A stretch of DNA of 64,000 nt, taken from assembly GCF_008369295.1 (NCBI RefSeq), contig NZ_VOBG01000003.1:124001-188000 (forward strand), in the 5' to 3' direction. Position numbers and translations under genes: made by a program. This document shows, piece by piece, positions 1 through 8,914 of the stretch. The stretch's first letter is position 1, and each line of letters opens with the position of its first letter. The notes beneath the pieces are model-generated. The model did no database searches, was not told the DNA's origin, and saw nothing but the letters and a program-made list of their open reading frames with translations. Source of the stretch: Pseudomonas sp. ANT_H4. GTDB lineage: Bacteria; Pseudomonadota; Gammaproteobacteria; Pseudomonadales; Pseudomonadaceae.

Positions 1-1483
1 TGCCTGCGCCAACAGGACGCAGGTCGACTTTGCCGCACTGCGGGCAATTGCGCGGAACGCGTTCGACATGGCCGCAGTGATGGCAGCGCAACTCGCCGGA
101 ACGTTGGTGCACGGTCATGCGCGCATCGCAGCGGTTGCACTCGGACATCCAGCCGCAGTCGTGGCACAGCAAGGTCGGCGCAAAGCCTCGGCGATTGAGG
201 AACACCAGCACCTGCTGGCCAGCGGCGAGGGTCTGGCCGATGGCTTGCTGCATCGGCCCGGAAATCCCGCTGTCCAGCGGACGACTTTTCACATCCAGGC
301 GCAGGAAGCGCGGCTGCTTGGCGCTACCGGCCCGCTCATTCAGGCGCAGCAGGCCATAACGCCCGGTGTAGGCGTTGTGCAGGCTTTCCAGGGATGGCGT
401 GGCCGAGCCCAGCACAATCGGAATGTTCTCCTGGCGCGCTCGCACCAGGGCCAGGTCGCGGGCGTGATAGCGCAAACCTTCCTGCTGTTTATAGGAGCCG
501 TCGTGTTCTTCGTCGATGATGATCAGCCCGGGATTCTTCATCGGGGTGAATAGCGCCGAACGGGTGCCGATAATAATGTCGGCCTCGCCATCCCTTGCCG
601 CCAACCACGACTCCAGGCGCTCGCGGTCGTTGACCGCCGAGTGCACCAGGGCGATGCGCGCATTGAAGCGCTGCTCGAAACGCGCCAGGGTTTGCGGGCC
701 GAGGTTGATCTCGGGGATCAGCACGAGTGCCTGTTTACCGGCTTCCAGGGTTTCGCGGATCAGTTGCAAATAGACTTCGGTCTTGCCGCTGCCGGTGACG
801 CCTGCCAGCAGGAAGGCATGGAAACTGTCGAATCCTGCACGAATGGCTTCATAGGCGGTGCGCTGTTCCGGGTTTAGCGGCAGTTCCGGCTGGGCCAGCC
901 AGTGTTCATGGCGTTCGCCGGGGGCGTGCTTGCGAATTGCTACTTGGACCAAACCCTTGGCCAGCAGCAAGTCCAGGCTGTCCTTACTTAACAGCAGCTT
1001 GCTCAGTAACTGATGGGCGACGCCGTGTGGGTGCTGGGCCAGGGTCGCCAGGGCTTCGCGCTGGCGTGGGGCGCGGGCGATGCGCGGGTCGTCCAGGCGT
1101 GCGCCGGGTGTCATTGACCAGAACCGTTCCTGGCGGGCCTCGGCCAGTTCGCCCTGGCGCAACAGCACCGGCAATGCCCAACTGAGAGTGTCGCCCAAGC
1201 TGTGCTGGTAATACTGGGAAGTCCACAGGCACAGCTTGAACAATGAGGGTGGTAGCGGCGGGGTGGCGTCCAGCATGGCCAGAGCGGCCTTGAGTTTTTC
1301 CGCCGGTACTTCGCTGTGGTCGGCGACTTCCACCAGAATGCCGATCATCTCTCGCCGACCAAATGGCACCCGCACGCGCATCCCCGGTTGCAGCTGCGAC
1401 CGCAGCACGCCGGTAGGTGCGCGGTAGTCGAACAGGCGGCGCAGGGGCGAGGGCAGGGCGAGGCGCAAAATGGCGTCGGGCAC
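1..1483 (-). CDS. priA: Primosomal protein N' (replication restart helicase PriA), 5' part
   Basis: PriA is the 3'-to-5' helicase that recognises stalled forks and reloads the replisome. About 494 N-terminal codons are present and the rest lies left of the window. The GTG start at 1483 opens with MPDAILRLALPSPL, matching pseudomonad PriA; the ATG at 1497 is out of frame. An N-terminal DNA 3'-end-binding domain is followed by Walker A GVTGSGKT near residue 228, a DEEHD helicase box near residue 323 and a zinc-binding cysteine run (CHDCGWMSECNRC, then CHHCGH) near residues 440-480. It is divergent from rpmE, the usual Pseudomonas arrangement. The product is certain; the exact start is very likely. 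Confidence 0.95.
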   Translation of the reverse strand, partial: MPDAILRLALPSPLRRLFDYRAPTGVLRSQLQPGMRVRVPFGRREMIGILVEVADHSEVPAEKLKAALAMLDATPPLPPSLFKLCLWTSQYYQHSLGDTLSWALPVLLRQGELAEARQERFWSMTPGARLDDPRIARAPRQREALATLAQHPHGVAHQLLSKLLLSKDSLDLLLAKGLVQVAIRKHAPGERHEHWLAQPELPLNPEQRTAYEAIRAGFDSFHAFLLAGVTGSGKTEVYLQLIRETLEAGKQALVLIPEINLGPQTLARFEQRFNARIALVHSAVNDRERLESWLAARDGEADIIIGTRSALFTPMKNPGLIIIDEEHDGSYKQQEGLRYHARDLALVRARQENIPIVLGSATPSLESLHNAYTGRYGLLRLNERAGSAKQPRFLRLDVKSRPLDSGISGPMQQAIGQTLAAGQQVLVFLNRRGFAPTLLCHDCGWMSECNRCDARMTVHQRSGELRCHHCGHVERVPRNCPQCGKVDLRPVGAG

Positions 1484-1608
1484 GCGGGGGTTCTCATATG
1501 ACAGGCGGTGAAGAAGGGCGCGAGCCTAGCAGACGAGTAGGGTGTTGGGTATGGCACGGTTTTCTGATGAAAGGGGCCTTTCTGATGGAAAACGACTTAT
1601 GGTGCCGC

Positions 1609-1636
1609 TTGCGCGTTTAAAAAGGTCTGGTAGAAT
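1609..1636 (+). promoter_or_regulatory. Probable sigma-70 promoter of rpmE
   Basis: TTGCGC at 1609-1614 and TAGAAT at 1631-1636 are 16 bp apart and lie about 70 bp before the rpmE start, in the priA/rpmE divergent region. The spacing and -10 match are good and the -35 is moderate. Inferred from sequence only. Confidence 0.5.
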
Positions 1637-1706
1637 CCGCGGCCTAATTACGTGCGGTATTCAACAATAGTGTTGACTGGCGGCACGCTAGCCTGAGGAA
1701 TACACC

Positions 1707-1946
1707 ATGAAAGCCGATATTCATCCAAATTACGTTGCCATCGACGTTACCTGCAGCTGCGGTAACAAGTTCGAAACTCGTTCGACCTTCGGCAAAGCTC
1801 TGCCAATCGACGTGTGCAACGAGTGCCACCCGTTCTACACCGGTAAGCAGAAGACTCTGGATATTGGCGGCCGTGTTGACAAGTTCAAGACCCGTTTCGG
1901 TGCTTTCGGCGCTGCTAAAGTTGCTCCTGCTCCAGCAGCAGAGTAA
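1707..1946 (+). CDS. rpmE: 50S ribosomal protein L31, zinc-binding form
   Basis: The 79-residue protein opens [16 protein letters not shown] and keeps the L31 core through GGRVDKF. Cysteines at 16, 18, 37 and 40 form the zinc site of the C+ type of L31, the form normally replaced by a cysteine-less paralogue under zinc limitation. An Ala/Pro-rich C-terminal tail extends it slightly beyond E. coli L31. It is preceded by GAGG-type ribosome binding sequence and a probable sigma-70 promoter. The next gene starts 10 bp after its stop, and the intrinsic terminator expected for rpmE lies inside that gene. Confidence 0.98.
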   Translation: MKADIHPNYVAIDVTCSCGNKFETRSTFGKALPIDVCNECHPFYTGKQKTLDIGGRVDKFKTRFGAFGAAKVAPAPAAE

Positions 1947-1956
1947 GGCAAACGAC

Positions 1957-2775
1957 GTGGAAAGCCTGCCGGGCTTCTCCTCGTTGATAAAAAAGGCGTC
2001 CCTTGCGGGCGCCTTTTTTGTGTCTGCGATTTGGCTGGCGCCCGTTCAGGCCGAGGTATTTTGCCCCGCGCCGGCGGCTCTCGGTACCTTCGAGGTACAG
2101 CGGGTGGTCGATGGCGACACGGTTCGGCTCAAAGACGGCCGCAGCGTGCGCATGATCGGTGTCAACGCGCCGGAAACCGGCAAGAAAGGTCGTTCCGACG
2201 AACCCTTCGCAGTGGCCGCGCGTCAGCGTTTACAAGGTCTGGTAGATGCCAGCGCCGGTCGGGTTAGCCTGGTGCTCGGCCAGGAGAGCAAAGATCACTA
2301 CGGGCGCACCCTGGCTCACCTCTATGGTGCCAATGGCGCGAACATGGAGGCGCAACTGCTCGCCGAAGGCTTGGGTTTTCAGGTGGCCGTCGCACCTAAT
2401 GTTGATCTGGTCGCCTGCCAGCAGGCGGCCGAACGCAGTGCCCGACAGGCCCGCCTGGGGCTATGGCGTCAGTCGCCGGTGCAGAAAGCCTCAGCGATCG
2501 AGCGTTCCGGTTTCGCAGTGGTCAGCGGCCGGGTGAGCAAGATCGAGCGCAATCGTGGCGGAATCTGGATCGAATTGCAGGGCTCCATGGTATTGCGCGT
2601 TGCACCCAATCTGACGGGCCAATTTGACAGTGCTCTGCTCAAGCGCCTTCAGGGCCAGCAGATCGAAGTCCGTGGCTGGGTGTTGGATCGTTCCCGCCGT
2701 GGCGGCCTGAAAAACGGCCAGGCCCGCTGGCTCCTGCCATTGACCGACCCCGCCATGCTGCAACTGGCACAATAA
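1957..2775 (+). CDS. Exported thermonuclease-family (SNase-like) protein
   Basis: A 272-residue protein with an N-terminal signal sequence (hydrophobic stretch near residues 13-26, AQA-like cleavage after PVQA) followed by a staphylococcal nuclease fold. Visible signature parts are VVDGDTVRL, the RMIGVNAPET segment and YGRTLAHLY, which supply the acidic metal-binding, Glu and Arg residues of the family. About 100 C-terminal residues form a second OB-like region. The start chosen is GTG 1957, which has AAGG nine bases upstream; TTG 1984 is an alternative that still leaves a signal peptide. Its first codons overlap an intrinsic-terminator structure, so its transcription from the rpmE promoter is probably attenuated. 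Substrate is inferred to be nucleic acid. Confidence 0.85.
   Translation: MESLPGFSSLIKKASLAGAFFVSAIWLAPVQAEVFCPAPAALGTFEVQRVVDGDTVRLKDGRSVRMIGVNAPETGKKGRSDEPFAVAARQRLQGLVDASAGRVSLVLGQESKDHYGRTLAHLYGANGANMEAQLLAEGLGFQVAVAPNVDLVACQQAAERSARQARLGLWRQSPVQKASAIERSGFAVVSGRVSKIERNRGGIWIELQGSMVLRVAPNLTGQFDSALLKRLQGQQIEVRGWVLDRSRRGGLKNGQARWLLPLTDPAMLQLAQ
1989..2019 (+). terminator. Intrinsic terminator of rpmE embedded in the nuclease signal-peptide codons
   Basis: An A6-GGCG arm at 1989-1998 pairs with CGCC-T6 at 2010-2019. An inner CCC/GGG stem closes a TTGC loop, with one bulged T. A U-tract follows the G+C stem directly. The same bases encode the lysines and the hydrophobic start of the downstream signal peptide. 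Confidence 0.75.
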
Positions 2776-2957
2776 GAAAAAATTGTAGACATTTTTTCGT
2801 ATGATTGTGAACAGTTAAGCCCTTGTGTCCCGTGGCTCTTGGCCGAAAGTTGTAGGGCTGGGCCCTTGACACCCGTGACCGCCCAGTCTTGTAGGGGCTT
2901 TGCGACACGCGTATCCTCGGCGGTCCGTCGTCCAACAGTAAAAAGCGGAATGCCGAT

Positions 2958-4226
2958 ATGTCTGATTTGAAAACTGCCGCTCTCGAATATCATGCCTTTC
3001 CTCGTCCAGGAAAGCTGAGTGTCGAACTCACCAAAGCCACTGCTACTGCCCGCGACCTGTCGCTGGCGTACAGCCCCGGTGTAGCCGAGCCCGTGCGTGA
3101 AATCGCCCGCGATCCTGAACTGGCCTACAAATACACCGGCAAGGGTAATCTGGTTGCAGTCATTTCTGATGGCACCGCGATTCTCGGCCTGGGTAACCTC
3201 GGCCCATTGGCTTCCAAGCCGGTGATGGAAGGCAAGGGCGTGCTGTTCAAGCGTTTCGCCGGTATCGACGTGTTCGACATCGAAGTCGATGCCGAAAGCC
3301 CGCAAGCCTTCATCGACACCGTCAAGCGCATCTCCATCACCTTCGGTGGCATCAACCTGGAAGACATCAAGGCACCTGAGTGCTTTGAAATCGAAAAGGC
3401 GCTGATCGAGCAGTGCGACATCCCGGTATTCCACGATGACCAGCATGGCACTGCGATCGTGACCGCAGCCGGCATGATCAACGCGCTGGAAATCGTTGGC
3501 AAAAACCTCGCTGACGCCAAGATCGTCTGCCTGGGCGCTGGCGCTGCAGCTATCTCGTGCATGAAGTTGATCGTGAGCATGGGTGCCAAGCTGGAAAATA
3601 TCTACATGGTCGACAGCAAGGGCGTGATCCAGTCCGAGCGTACCGACCTGAACCAGTACAAGGCGATGTTCGCCCATCCGTCCGAGAAACGTACCCTGGA
3701 CGACGCCCTGAACGGCGCTGACGTATTCGTCGGCCTGTCCGGCCCGAACCTGCTGAGCGCCGAAGGCCTGAAGCTGATGGCGGCTAACCCGATCGTGTTC
3801 GCCTGCTCCAACCCGGACCCAGAAATCGCCCCGGCCCTGGCTCACGCCACCCGCGACGACGTGATCATGGCCACCGGCCGTTCGGACTATCCGAACCAGG
3901 TCAACAACGTATTGGGCTTCCCGTTCATCTTCCGTGGTGCCCTGGACGTTCGCGCCAAGCGCATCAACGAAGAAATGAAAGTGGCTGCCGCCAACGCCCT
4001 GCGTGAACTGGCCAAGTTGCCGGTGCCTCAGGAAGTGTGCGACGCCTACGGCGGTATCAAGTTGGAGTTCGGTCGTGAGTACATCATCCCGAAACCAATG
4101 GATGCCCGCCTGATCACCGTGATCTCCGACGCCGTGGCCAAGGCCGCGATCGCGACCGGTGTGGCGACTCTGCCGTATCCGAAAAACTACCCGCTCAAGA
4201 GCGTGGATGATGTGTTCAACGGCTAA
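2958..4226 (+). CDS. maeB: Malic enzyme, short form
   Basis: Oxidative decarboxylation of malate to pyruvate with NAD(P) reduction, a major source of pyruvate and NADPH in pseudomonads. The 422-residue length equals the malic enzyme domain only; the phosphotransacetylase-like tail of the 760-residue E. coli MaeB is absent, as is normal in Pseudomonas. Visible signatures are the N-terminal YSPGVAEP segment, the FHDDQHGTAIV metal/malate-binding motif and a Rossmann LGAGAAAISC dinucleotide loop. It is a single-gene unit closed by a strong terminator. A TTGACA at 2866-2871 could be its -35 box, but I see no convincing -10. Confidence 0.95.
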   Translation: MSDLKTAALEYHAFPRPGKLSVELTKATATARDLSLAYSPGVAEPVREIARDPELAYKYTGKGNLVAVISDGTAILGLGNLGPLASKPVMEGKGVLFKRFAGIDVFDIEVDAESPQAFIDTVKRISITFGGINLEDIKAPECFEIEKALIEQCDIPVFHDDQHGTAIVTAAGMINALEIVGKNLADAKIVCLGAGAAAISCMKLIVSMGAKLENIYMVDSKGVIQSERTDLNQYKAMFAHPSEKRTLDDALNGADVFVGLSGPNLLSAEGLKLMAANPIVFACSNPDPEIAPALAHATRDDVIMATGRSDYPNQVNNVLGFPFIFRGALDVRAKRINEEMKVAAANALRELAKLPVPQEVCDAYGGIKLEFGREYIIPKPMDARLITVISDAVAKAAIATGVATLPYPKNYPLKSVDDVFNG

Positions 4227-4245
4227 GCCGTTGTAGCGCACCAAC

Positions 4246-4279
4246 AAAAAGCCCCGACTCGCAAGAGTCGGGGCTTTTT
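4246..4279 (+). terminator. Intrinsic terminator after maeB
   Basis: A perfect 15-bp stem, AAAAAGCCCCGACTC at 4246-4260 with its complement at 4265-4279, closes a GCAA tetraloop and ends in a T run. Because both arms carry A/T tracts it could work in both directions, though PBP1A ends beyond the neighbouring REPIN. Confidence 0.92.
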
Positions 4280-4320
4280 GTTGTGTGGCTCAAATGCTGT
4301 TTCGATGTTCAGGTAAACCC

Positions 4321-4410
4321 TGTGGGAGCCAGGCTTGCCCGCGATGGCATCAGCTCGGTATGTCTGAAGCACCGCGCTGTCTGCATCGCAGGCAAGCCAG
4401 CTCCCACACA
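4321..4410. repeat. REPIN (paired inverted REP sequences) between maeB and mrcA
   Basis: A REP core beginning TGTGGGAGC at 4321 and running to about 4346 is inverted at 4384-4410, ending GCTCCCACACA, with about 37 bp between the arms. This GTGGGAGC...GGCTTGCC core is a well-known family in the P. fluorescens group. It lies between two convergent genes, the usual location. The left arm has one extra base relative to the right. Confidence 0.85.
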
Positions 4411-4436
4411 GGTCTCATCTGTCCGAGAGCCGGTAC

Positions 4437-6881
4437 TTAGAACAAGTCGATCGGCGCCGCCTCATCCGCCGGCAGCGGGCTGCCTGGTGCGGTGCCATTG
4501 CCCAGCTCATTGACCGATGGTGGCGTGTCTTCGCTCTTGAACAGTTCGAAGTACGCATTCGGTGTGCCCGGCACAGCGGCGCGGCCACTGATCGGGTCTA
4601 TCCGCAGGCTAAGAATGCCTTCCGGCTCGGCCTGGGTGTGGGCTGGCTTGTCCTTGAGGGCTGCGCCCATGTAGCTCATCCAGATTGGCAGCGCAACGGT
4701 GCCACCGAACTCGCGACGGCCCAGGCTTTCCGGCTGGTCGTAACCGGTCCAGACTGTGGTGATGTAGTCGGCGTTGTAGCCGGAGAACCAGGCATCCTTG
4801 GACTCGTTGGTGGTGCCGGTCTTGCCTGCCAGGTCCGTGCGGCCAAGGGCCAGGGCTCGGCGGCCAGTGCCGCGCTTGATCACATCTTCCAGCATGCTGT
4901 TGAGGATGTAGGTGGTGCGGCCGTCGACGATGCGCTCGGCCACTGCCGGTGTTTGCGGGGCAGGCGCAGCGCCTGTTGGGACTTCGCCCGGCATCGGTTC
5001 GATGGTGATACCGCCGTTGGCTGGCGCTGCCAAACCAGCCGTCGCGGCGACGCCATTGGGCACGCTCGGCGGGTTGGCGACGAACAGCGTCTCGCCGTTG
5101 CGGCTTTCGATCTTGTCGATCAGGTACGGCGTGATCTTGTAGCCGCCGTTGGCAAAGGTGCTCCAGCCGGTGGCGACTTCCATCGGTGTGAGGGTAGCCG
5201 TACCCAAAGCCAGGGACAGGTTGCGCGGCAGGTCCTGCTTATTGAAGCCGAACTTGCTGATGTAGTCGATGGTACGGTCGACGCCCATCGCTTGCAGCAA
5301 GCGGATCGACACCAGGTTGCGTGACTTGTACAGCGCCTCACGAACCCGGATCGGGCCAAGGAAGGTGTTGGTGTCGTTCTTCGGTCGCCAGACCTTGTCC
5401 ATGTACTCATCGACAAACACGATTGGCGCGTCGTTGACCAAACTGGCGGCGGTATAGCCATTGTCCAGTGCGGCGCTGTAGACGAACGGCTTGAAGCTGG
5501 AGCCCGGTTGGCGCTTGGCCTGGGTGGCACGGTTGTAGTTGCTTTGTTCGAAGGCAAAACCGCCGACCAGGGCGCGGATGGCGCCGTTCTGTGGGTCCAG
5601 CGATACCAGGGCGCCTTGTGCCACCGGGACCTGGCTGAATTTCAGACTGTCGTCCTTCTGGCGCTGCACGCGGATCAGGTCGCCGACTTGAGCCACATCC
5701 GACGGCTGCTTGGGCATCGGGCCCATGCTGTTGGTGTTGAGGAACGGACGTGCCCATTTCATGCTGTCCCAGGCCACGTGTTCTTCGCCGGTGCGGGTCA
5801 GCACCTGCACGCCATCCTTCTTCACCTGGGTGACGATGGCTGGCTCAAGGCCGCTGATTGCGCGCTGTTTACCCAGTTCTAGGGTCCAGGCGCTGAGGGT
5901 CTTGCCCGGCAGGCGTGATTCGGGGCCGCGATAGCCATGGCGCTGGTCATAGGTGATCAGGCCTTCATGGACGGCGGTATTCGCCACTTCCTGCAAGTTG
6001 CTCGCAATGGTCGTGGTAACGCGGAAACCTTCGGTGTAGGCCTCGCTGCCATAACGGCCGACCATCTCGGCACGGGCCATCTCGGCAATGTACGGCGCAC
6101 TCACTTCGGGCGTCGGCACGTGATAGCTGGCGTTCAGTTGTTCGGCCACGGCCGTTTCATAGGCGCTCTGGTCGATCTTGCCCAGCTTGTACATCCGCCC
6201 CAGGATCCAATCGCGACGCTCTTTGCTGCGCGCCGGGTTGGCCAGGGGGTTGAAGCGTGAAGGGGCTTTCGGCAAACCGGCAATCATTGCCATCTGCGCC
6301 AGGCTGGCGTCACGAATCGACTTGCCGTAATACACCTGTGATGCCGCTTCGATACCGTAGGCGCGGTTGCCCAGATAGATTTTGTTGACGTACAGCTCCA
6401 GGATTTCATCCTTGGTCAGCTGTCGTTCGATCTGCAGCGCCAGGAGGATTTCCGTGGCCTTGCGGGAAAAACTGCGTTCGCTGGTGAGGAAGAAGTTCTT
6501 CGCCACCTGCATGGTGATGGTGCTGCCGCCAGACTGAATGTGACCACTTTTTACCAGTTGCGTGGCTGCACGGACCAGGCTGCCGGGGTCCACGCCATAG
6601 TGATTGGCGAAGTTATCGTCTTCGGCCGACAAAAGGGCGTTGATGAAGTTGGGTGGAATATCGGCGAAAAGGATCGGGGTGCGGCGCATTTCGCCGAACT
6701 CCGCGATCAGTTTTTCATCGCTGCTGTAGACCCGCAAAGGAATCTGCAACTGGATACTTCTCAGGGTCTCTACGGAGGGCAATCCCGGACTAAGGTAGAG
6801 ATAGGCCCCGCTGAGAACGAGCAGCAGCCCGCAGACGATAGCGACAATGGAGTACCCGAAAAACTTCAGCAGACGAATCAA
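4437..6881 (-). CDS. mrcA: Penicillin-binding protein 1A, bifunctional transglycosylase/transpeptidase
   Basis: An inner-membrane peptidoglycan polymerase and crosslinker of 814 residues. One N-terminal membrane anchor (about residues 9-31) precedes the GT51 glycosyltransferase with its catalytic EDDNFANHYGVD and the GGSTITMQVAKN box. An OB-like insertion domain and a transpeptidase domain follow, with SxxK in PGSSFKP, an SRN-type motif in KSRNLVS and KTGTT. The C-terminal tail is acidic and proline-rich. The gene is divergent from pilM, an arrangement conserved across Pseudomonas, and convergent with maeB. Confidence 0.96.
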   Translation of the reverse strand: MIRLLKFFGYSIVAIVCGLLLVLSGAYLYLSPGLPSVETLRSIQLQIPLRVYSSDEKLIAEFGEMRRTPILFADIPPNFINALLSAEDDNFANHYGVDPGSLVRAATQLVKSGHIQSGGSTITMQVAKNFFLTSERSFSRKATEILLALQIERQLTKDEILELYVNKIYLGNRAYGIEAASQVYYGKSIRDASLAQMAMIAGLPKAPSRFNPLANPARSKERRDWILGRMYKLGKIDQSAYETAVAEQLNASYHVPTPEVSAPYIAEMARAEMVGRYGSEAYTEGFRVTTTIASNLQEVANTAVHEGLITYDQRHGYRGPESRLPGKTLSAWTLELGKQRAISGLEPAIVTQVKKDGVQVLTRTGEEHVAWDSMKWARPFLNTNSMGPMPKQPSDVAQVGDLIRVQRQKDDSLKFSQVPVAQGALVSLDPQNGAIRALVGGFAFEQSNYNRATQAKRQPGSSFKPFVYSAALDNGYTAASLVNDAPIVFVDEYMDKVWRPKNDTNTFLGPIRVREALYKSRNLVSIRLLQAMGVDRTIDYISKFGFNKQDLPRNLSLALGTATLTPMEVATGWSTFANGGYKITPYLIDKIESRNGETLFVANPPSVPNGVAATAGLAAPANGGITIEPMPGEVPTGAAPAPQTPAVAERIVDGRTTYILNSMLEDVIKRGTGRRALALGRTDLAGKTGTTNESKDAWFSGYNADYITTVWTGYDQPESLGRREFGGTVALPIWMSYMGAALKDKPAHTQAEPEGILSLRIDPISGRAAVPGTPNAYFELFKSEDTPPSVNELGNGTAPGSPLPADEAAPIDLF

Positions 6882-7098
6882 GGCTTTTGGATTTCCAGAG
6901 AAAAGAATGAGTTAGGTGTCGGGGCATGCACGGCAAACGATGGGTCGCCCCGACCTGCAAATAAAAAGCGGGAAAAAACGCTGGGCATTAAAGCATTTTT
7001 CAGCTTGGGGCGTCATGGGCGCCTCTCAATCAAACCGACCGAATGCGTCAATTCAGGCAGTAGCCAGCCCTGAGACAGGGAAAGCTTTAGGGAGTTTT

Positions 7099-7752
7099 AT
7101 GGTAAAGGGATTTTTCAGGCGAAAAACCGATACCGTTCTCGGTATCGACATCAATGATGCGCAGGTGAGACTGGTGGAATTGGCTCGCTCAAGCGTCGGT
7201 TACACAGTACGAACCTACGCCACCCAGTCTTTGCCGGGCCATGCAGTGATCGACAGCAATATTGTTGATCTGGAGGTTGTCGGGCAGGCGCTTTCCAAGG
7301 CACTGTTCCAGTCGCAGACGTCTGTCAGGAAGGCAGCCGTTGCGGTGGCGGGGCCGTCGGTCATTACCCGGCTGGTGGAGATGGACGCGGGGCTCGACGA
7401 TGACGAGATTGCGCGTCGACTGCGGCTGGACGCGGATCAGTACATTCCCTATCCGCTGGAGGAGGTGGCAATCGACTTTCAGGTCAAGGGCCCCTCGATC
7501 AGGGGGGCGGGGCGTATCAATGTGCTGCTCGCCGCTTGCCTCAAGGAGCAGGTCGAGGCCCGTGAGGCGGTGCTGGCCCTGGCGGGGTTGGCGACGCAAA
7601 TAGTCGATGTCGAGGCGTTTGCGCTGGAGCGTGCATCCGATCAGGTCGTTGCCAGCATCACGCCGGGCAGTTGGATCAATGGTACACAATGGGCTGCTGA
7701 TGCCCAGAGATTGCGGGTCGCTTGCGGTTTGGCCCTCAGGAGTTTCGATTGA
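7099..7752 (+). CDS. pilM: Type IV pilus inner-membrane platform protein PilM, internally deleted
   Basis: PilM is a cytoplasmic actin-like (FtsA-type) protein that binds the PilN N-terminus. Start ATG 7099 follows GGGAG. Residues 1-179 align well by eye with P. aeruginosa PilM, including LGIDI (phosphate 1), DQYIPYPLEEVAIDF and IVDVEA.ALERA, and the last residues CGLALRSFD match its C-terminus. The protein is only 217 residues against about 354 normally. The missing block, near codon 180, holds most of subdomains 2A/2B including the VVDIGA nucleotide-binding loop. The deletion keeps the reading frame and the 1-nt TGATG overlap with pilN. ATP binding is probably lost. PilN binding by the remaining subdomains may survive; that is inference. 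Confidence 0.85.
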   Translation: MVKGFFRRKTDTVLGIDINDAQVRLVELARSSVGYTVRTYATQSLPGHAVIDSNIVDLEVVGQALSKALFQSQTSVRKAAVAVAGPSVITRLVEMDAGLDDDEIARRLRLDADQYIPYPLEEVAIDFQVKGPSIRGAGRINVLLAACLKEQVEAREAVLALAGLATQIVDVEAFALERASDQVVASITPGSWINGTQWAADAQRLRVACGLALRSFD

Positions 7753-8297
7753 TGACAAGAATCAACCTTTTGCCCTGGCGCGAAGAACAGGCTGAGCGGC
7801 GGCGCAAATACTTTTTGGTGTTTTTGCTGGTGAGCGCTCTTATTGCGCTAGCTACGGTGTGGTTGGCGGATCGTATTATCGGTCAGGCGATCGATCGGCA
7901 GGTGGCTCGTAACAACCACTTGAGCAAGGTAGTCACGGTGCTTGATTCGCGGATCAAGACTATCGACGAACTGCGCGAGCAACGGCGGCAGTTGATGGAG
8001 CGGATGAAGGTCGTGGAGGATCTGCAGGGTGATCGCTCTGCGGGCGGGCAACTGTTCGACCAACTGGCCCGTGCTGTGCCGGATGGGGTGCGGTTGCGAG
8101 AAATAACTGTGAGTGGGACCTCGGTCGAGATCAGCGCAACTGCAGCATCCAATCATGACGTCGCCCGCTTGATGCGCAGCCTGGAGTCCTCCAATGGACT
8201 GCAAACTCCCAGCTTGCGACATGTGCGGGCCGAAGAGGCTGGCAGTGCCTTTCAGTTGATGGTTGGCCATGGAGAGTCCGGCGAGGCGGGGCAATGA
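7752..8297 (+). CDS. pilN: Type IV pilus assembly protein PilN
   Basis: A bitopic inner-membrane protein of 181 residues. The N-terminus carries INLLPWR, the conserved cytoplasmic peptide that docks on PilM. One membrane helix spans about residues 21-43, then a coiled-coil stretch and a ferredoxin-like periplasmic domain that pairs with PilO. The ATG shares one base with the pilM stop, so translation is likely coupled. Its intact PilM-docking peptide contrasts with the deleted PilM partner. Confidence 0.93.
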   Translation: MTRINLLPWREEQAERRRKYFLVFLLVSALIALATVWLADRIIGQAIDRQVARNNHLSKVVTVLDSRIKTIDELREQRRQLMERMKVVEDLQGDRSAGGQLFDQLARAVPDGVRLREITVSGTSVEISATAASNHDVARLMRSLESSNGLQTPSLRHVRAEEAGSAFQLMVGHGESGEAGQ

Positions 8298-8914
8298 GCC
8301 TGTCGTCGAGCCTGCCAAGGCTGACAACCCTCGAATTTTCCACGCTGTACCATAACGCCGCCCATTGGCCCTTGCCCCGCAAGATTCTGCTGGGTATTGC
8401 GTTCGCCTGCCTGTTGCTGATGTTGGGCGACAGCCTCTACTTGAGCGCGTCGCGCGAGCAGTTGCATCGACAGGAAGCCCGGGAAGTGACCTTGCAGCAG
8501 CAATTTGCCGATAAGGTCGGCCCGGCCGCCAATCTGGAGGCCTATGCCCGCCAGCTTGAGGTCATGCGGGGTGCCTTCGCTGAGCAACTGCACCGGTTGC
8601 CGACGGCTACCGAGGTGCCTGGTCTACTTGAAGACATCACCCGGCTGGGCCTGACTGGCGGATTAGTACTCGAGGAAATCAGGCTGTTGGATGAGCAAGT
8701 TCAGCCGCTTTACATCGAACTGCCGATGCAGATCAGCCTCATCGGGGCTTATCACGACCTGGCGACCTTCGTCAGTAGTGTGTCGGGGCTGTCGCGAATC
8801 GTTACCTTGCACGATTTCGTCATCAGGCCTGCCGATCTGCAAGACGACTCGCCGCTGCGCTTGAACCTGCTCGCCAAGACCTATCGCTACAACGACCAGG
8901 GGGCATCGCCATGA
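8294..8914 (+). CDS. pilO: Type IV pilus assembly protein PilO
   Basis: A 206-residue bitopic inner-membrane protein with a short cytoplasmic N-terminus, a membrane helix near residues 32-52, a coiled-coil segment and a periplasmic ferredoxin-like domain. The order pilN-O-P and the 4-nt ATGA overlaps on both sides identify it more securely than its weakly conserved sequence. In the family it forms heterodimers with PilN and binds PilP. Confidence 0.9.
   Translation: MSLSSSLPRLTTLEFSTLYHNAAHWPLPRKILLGIAFACLLLMLGDSLYLSASREQLHRQEAREVTLQQQFADKVGPAANLEAYARQLEVMRGAFAEQLHRLPTATEVPGLLEDITRLGLTGGLVLEEIRLLDEQVQPLYIELPMQISLIGAYHDLATFVSSVSGLSRIVTLHDFVIRPADLQDDSPLRLNLLAKTYRYNDQGASP

Noticed and set aside
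6916..7098. N-terminal extension of pilM
   Set aside because: PilM homologues begin at the residues encoded from ATG 7099, which has a good ribosome binding site; the extension lies in the divergent promoter region.
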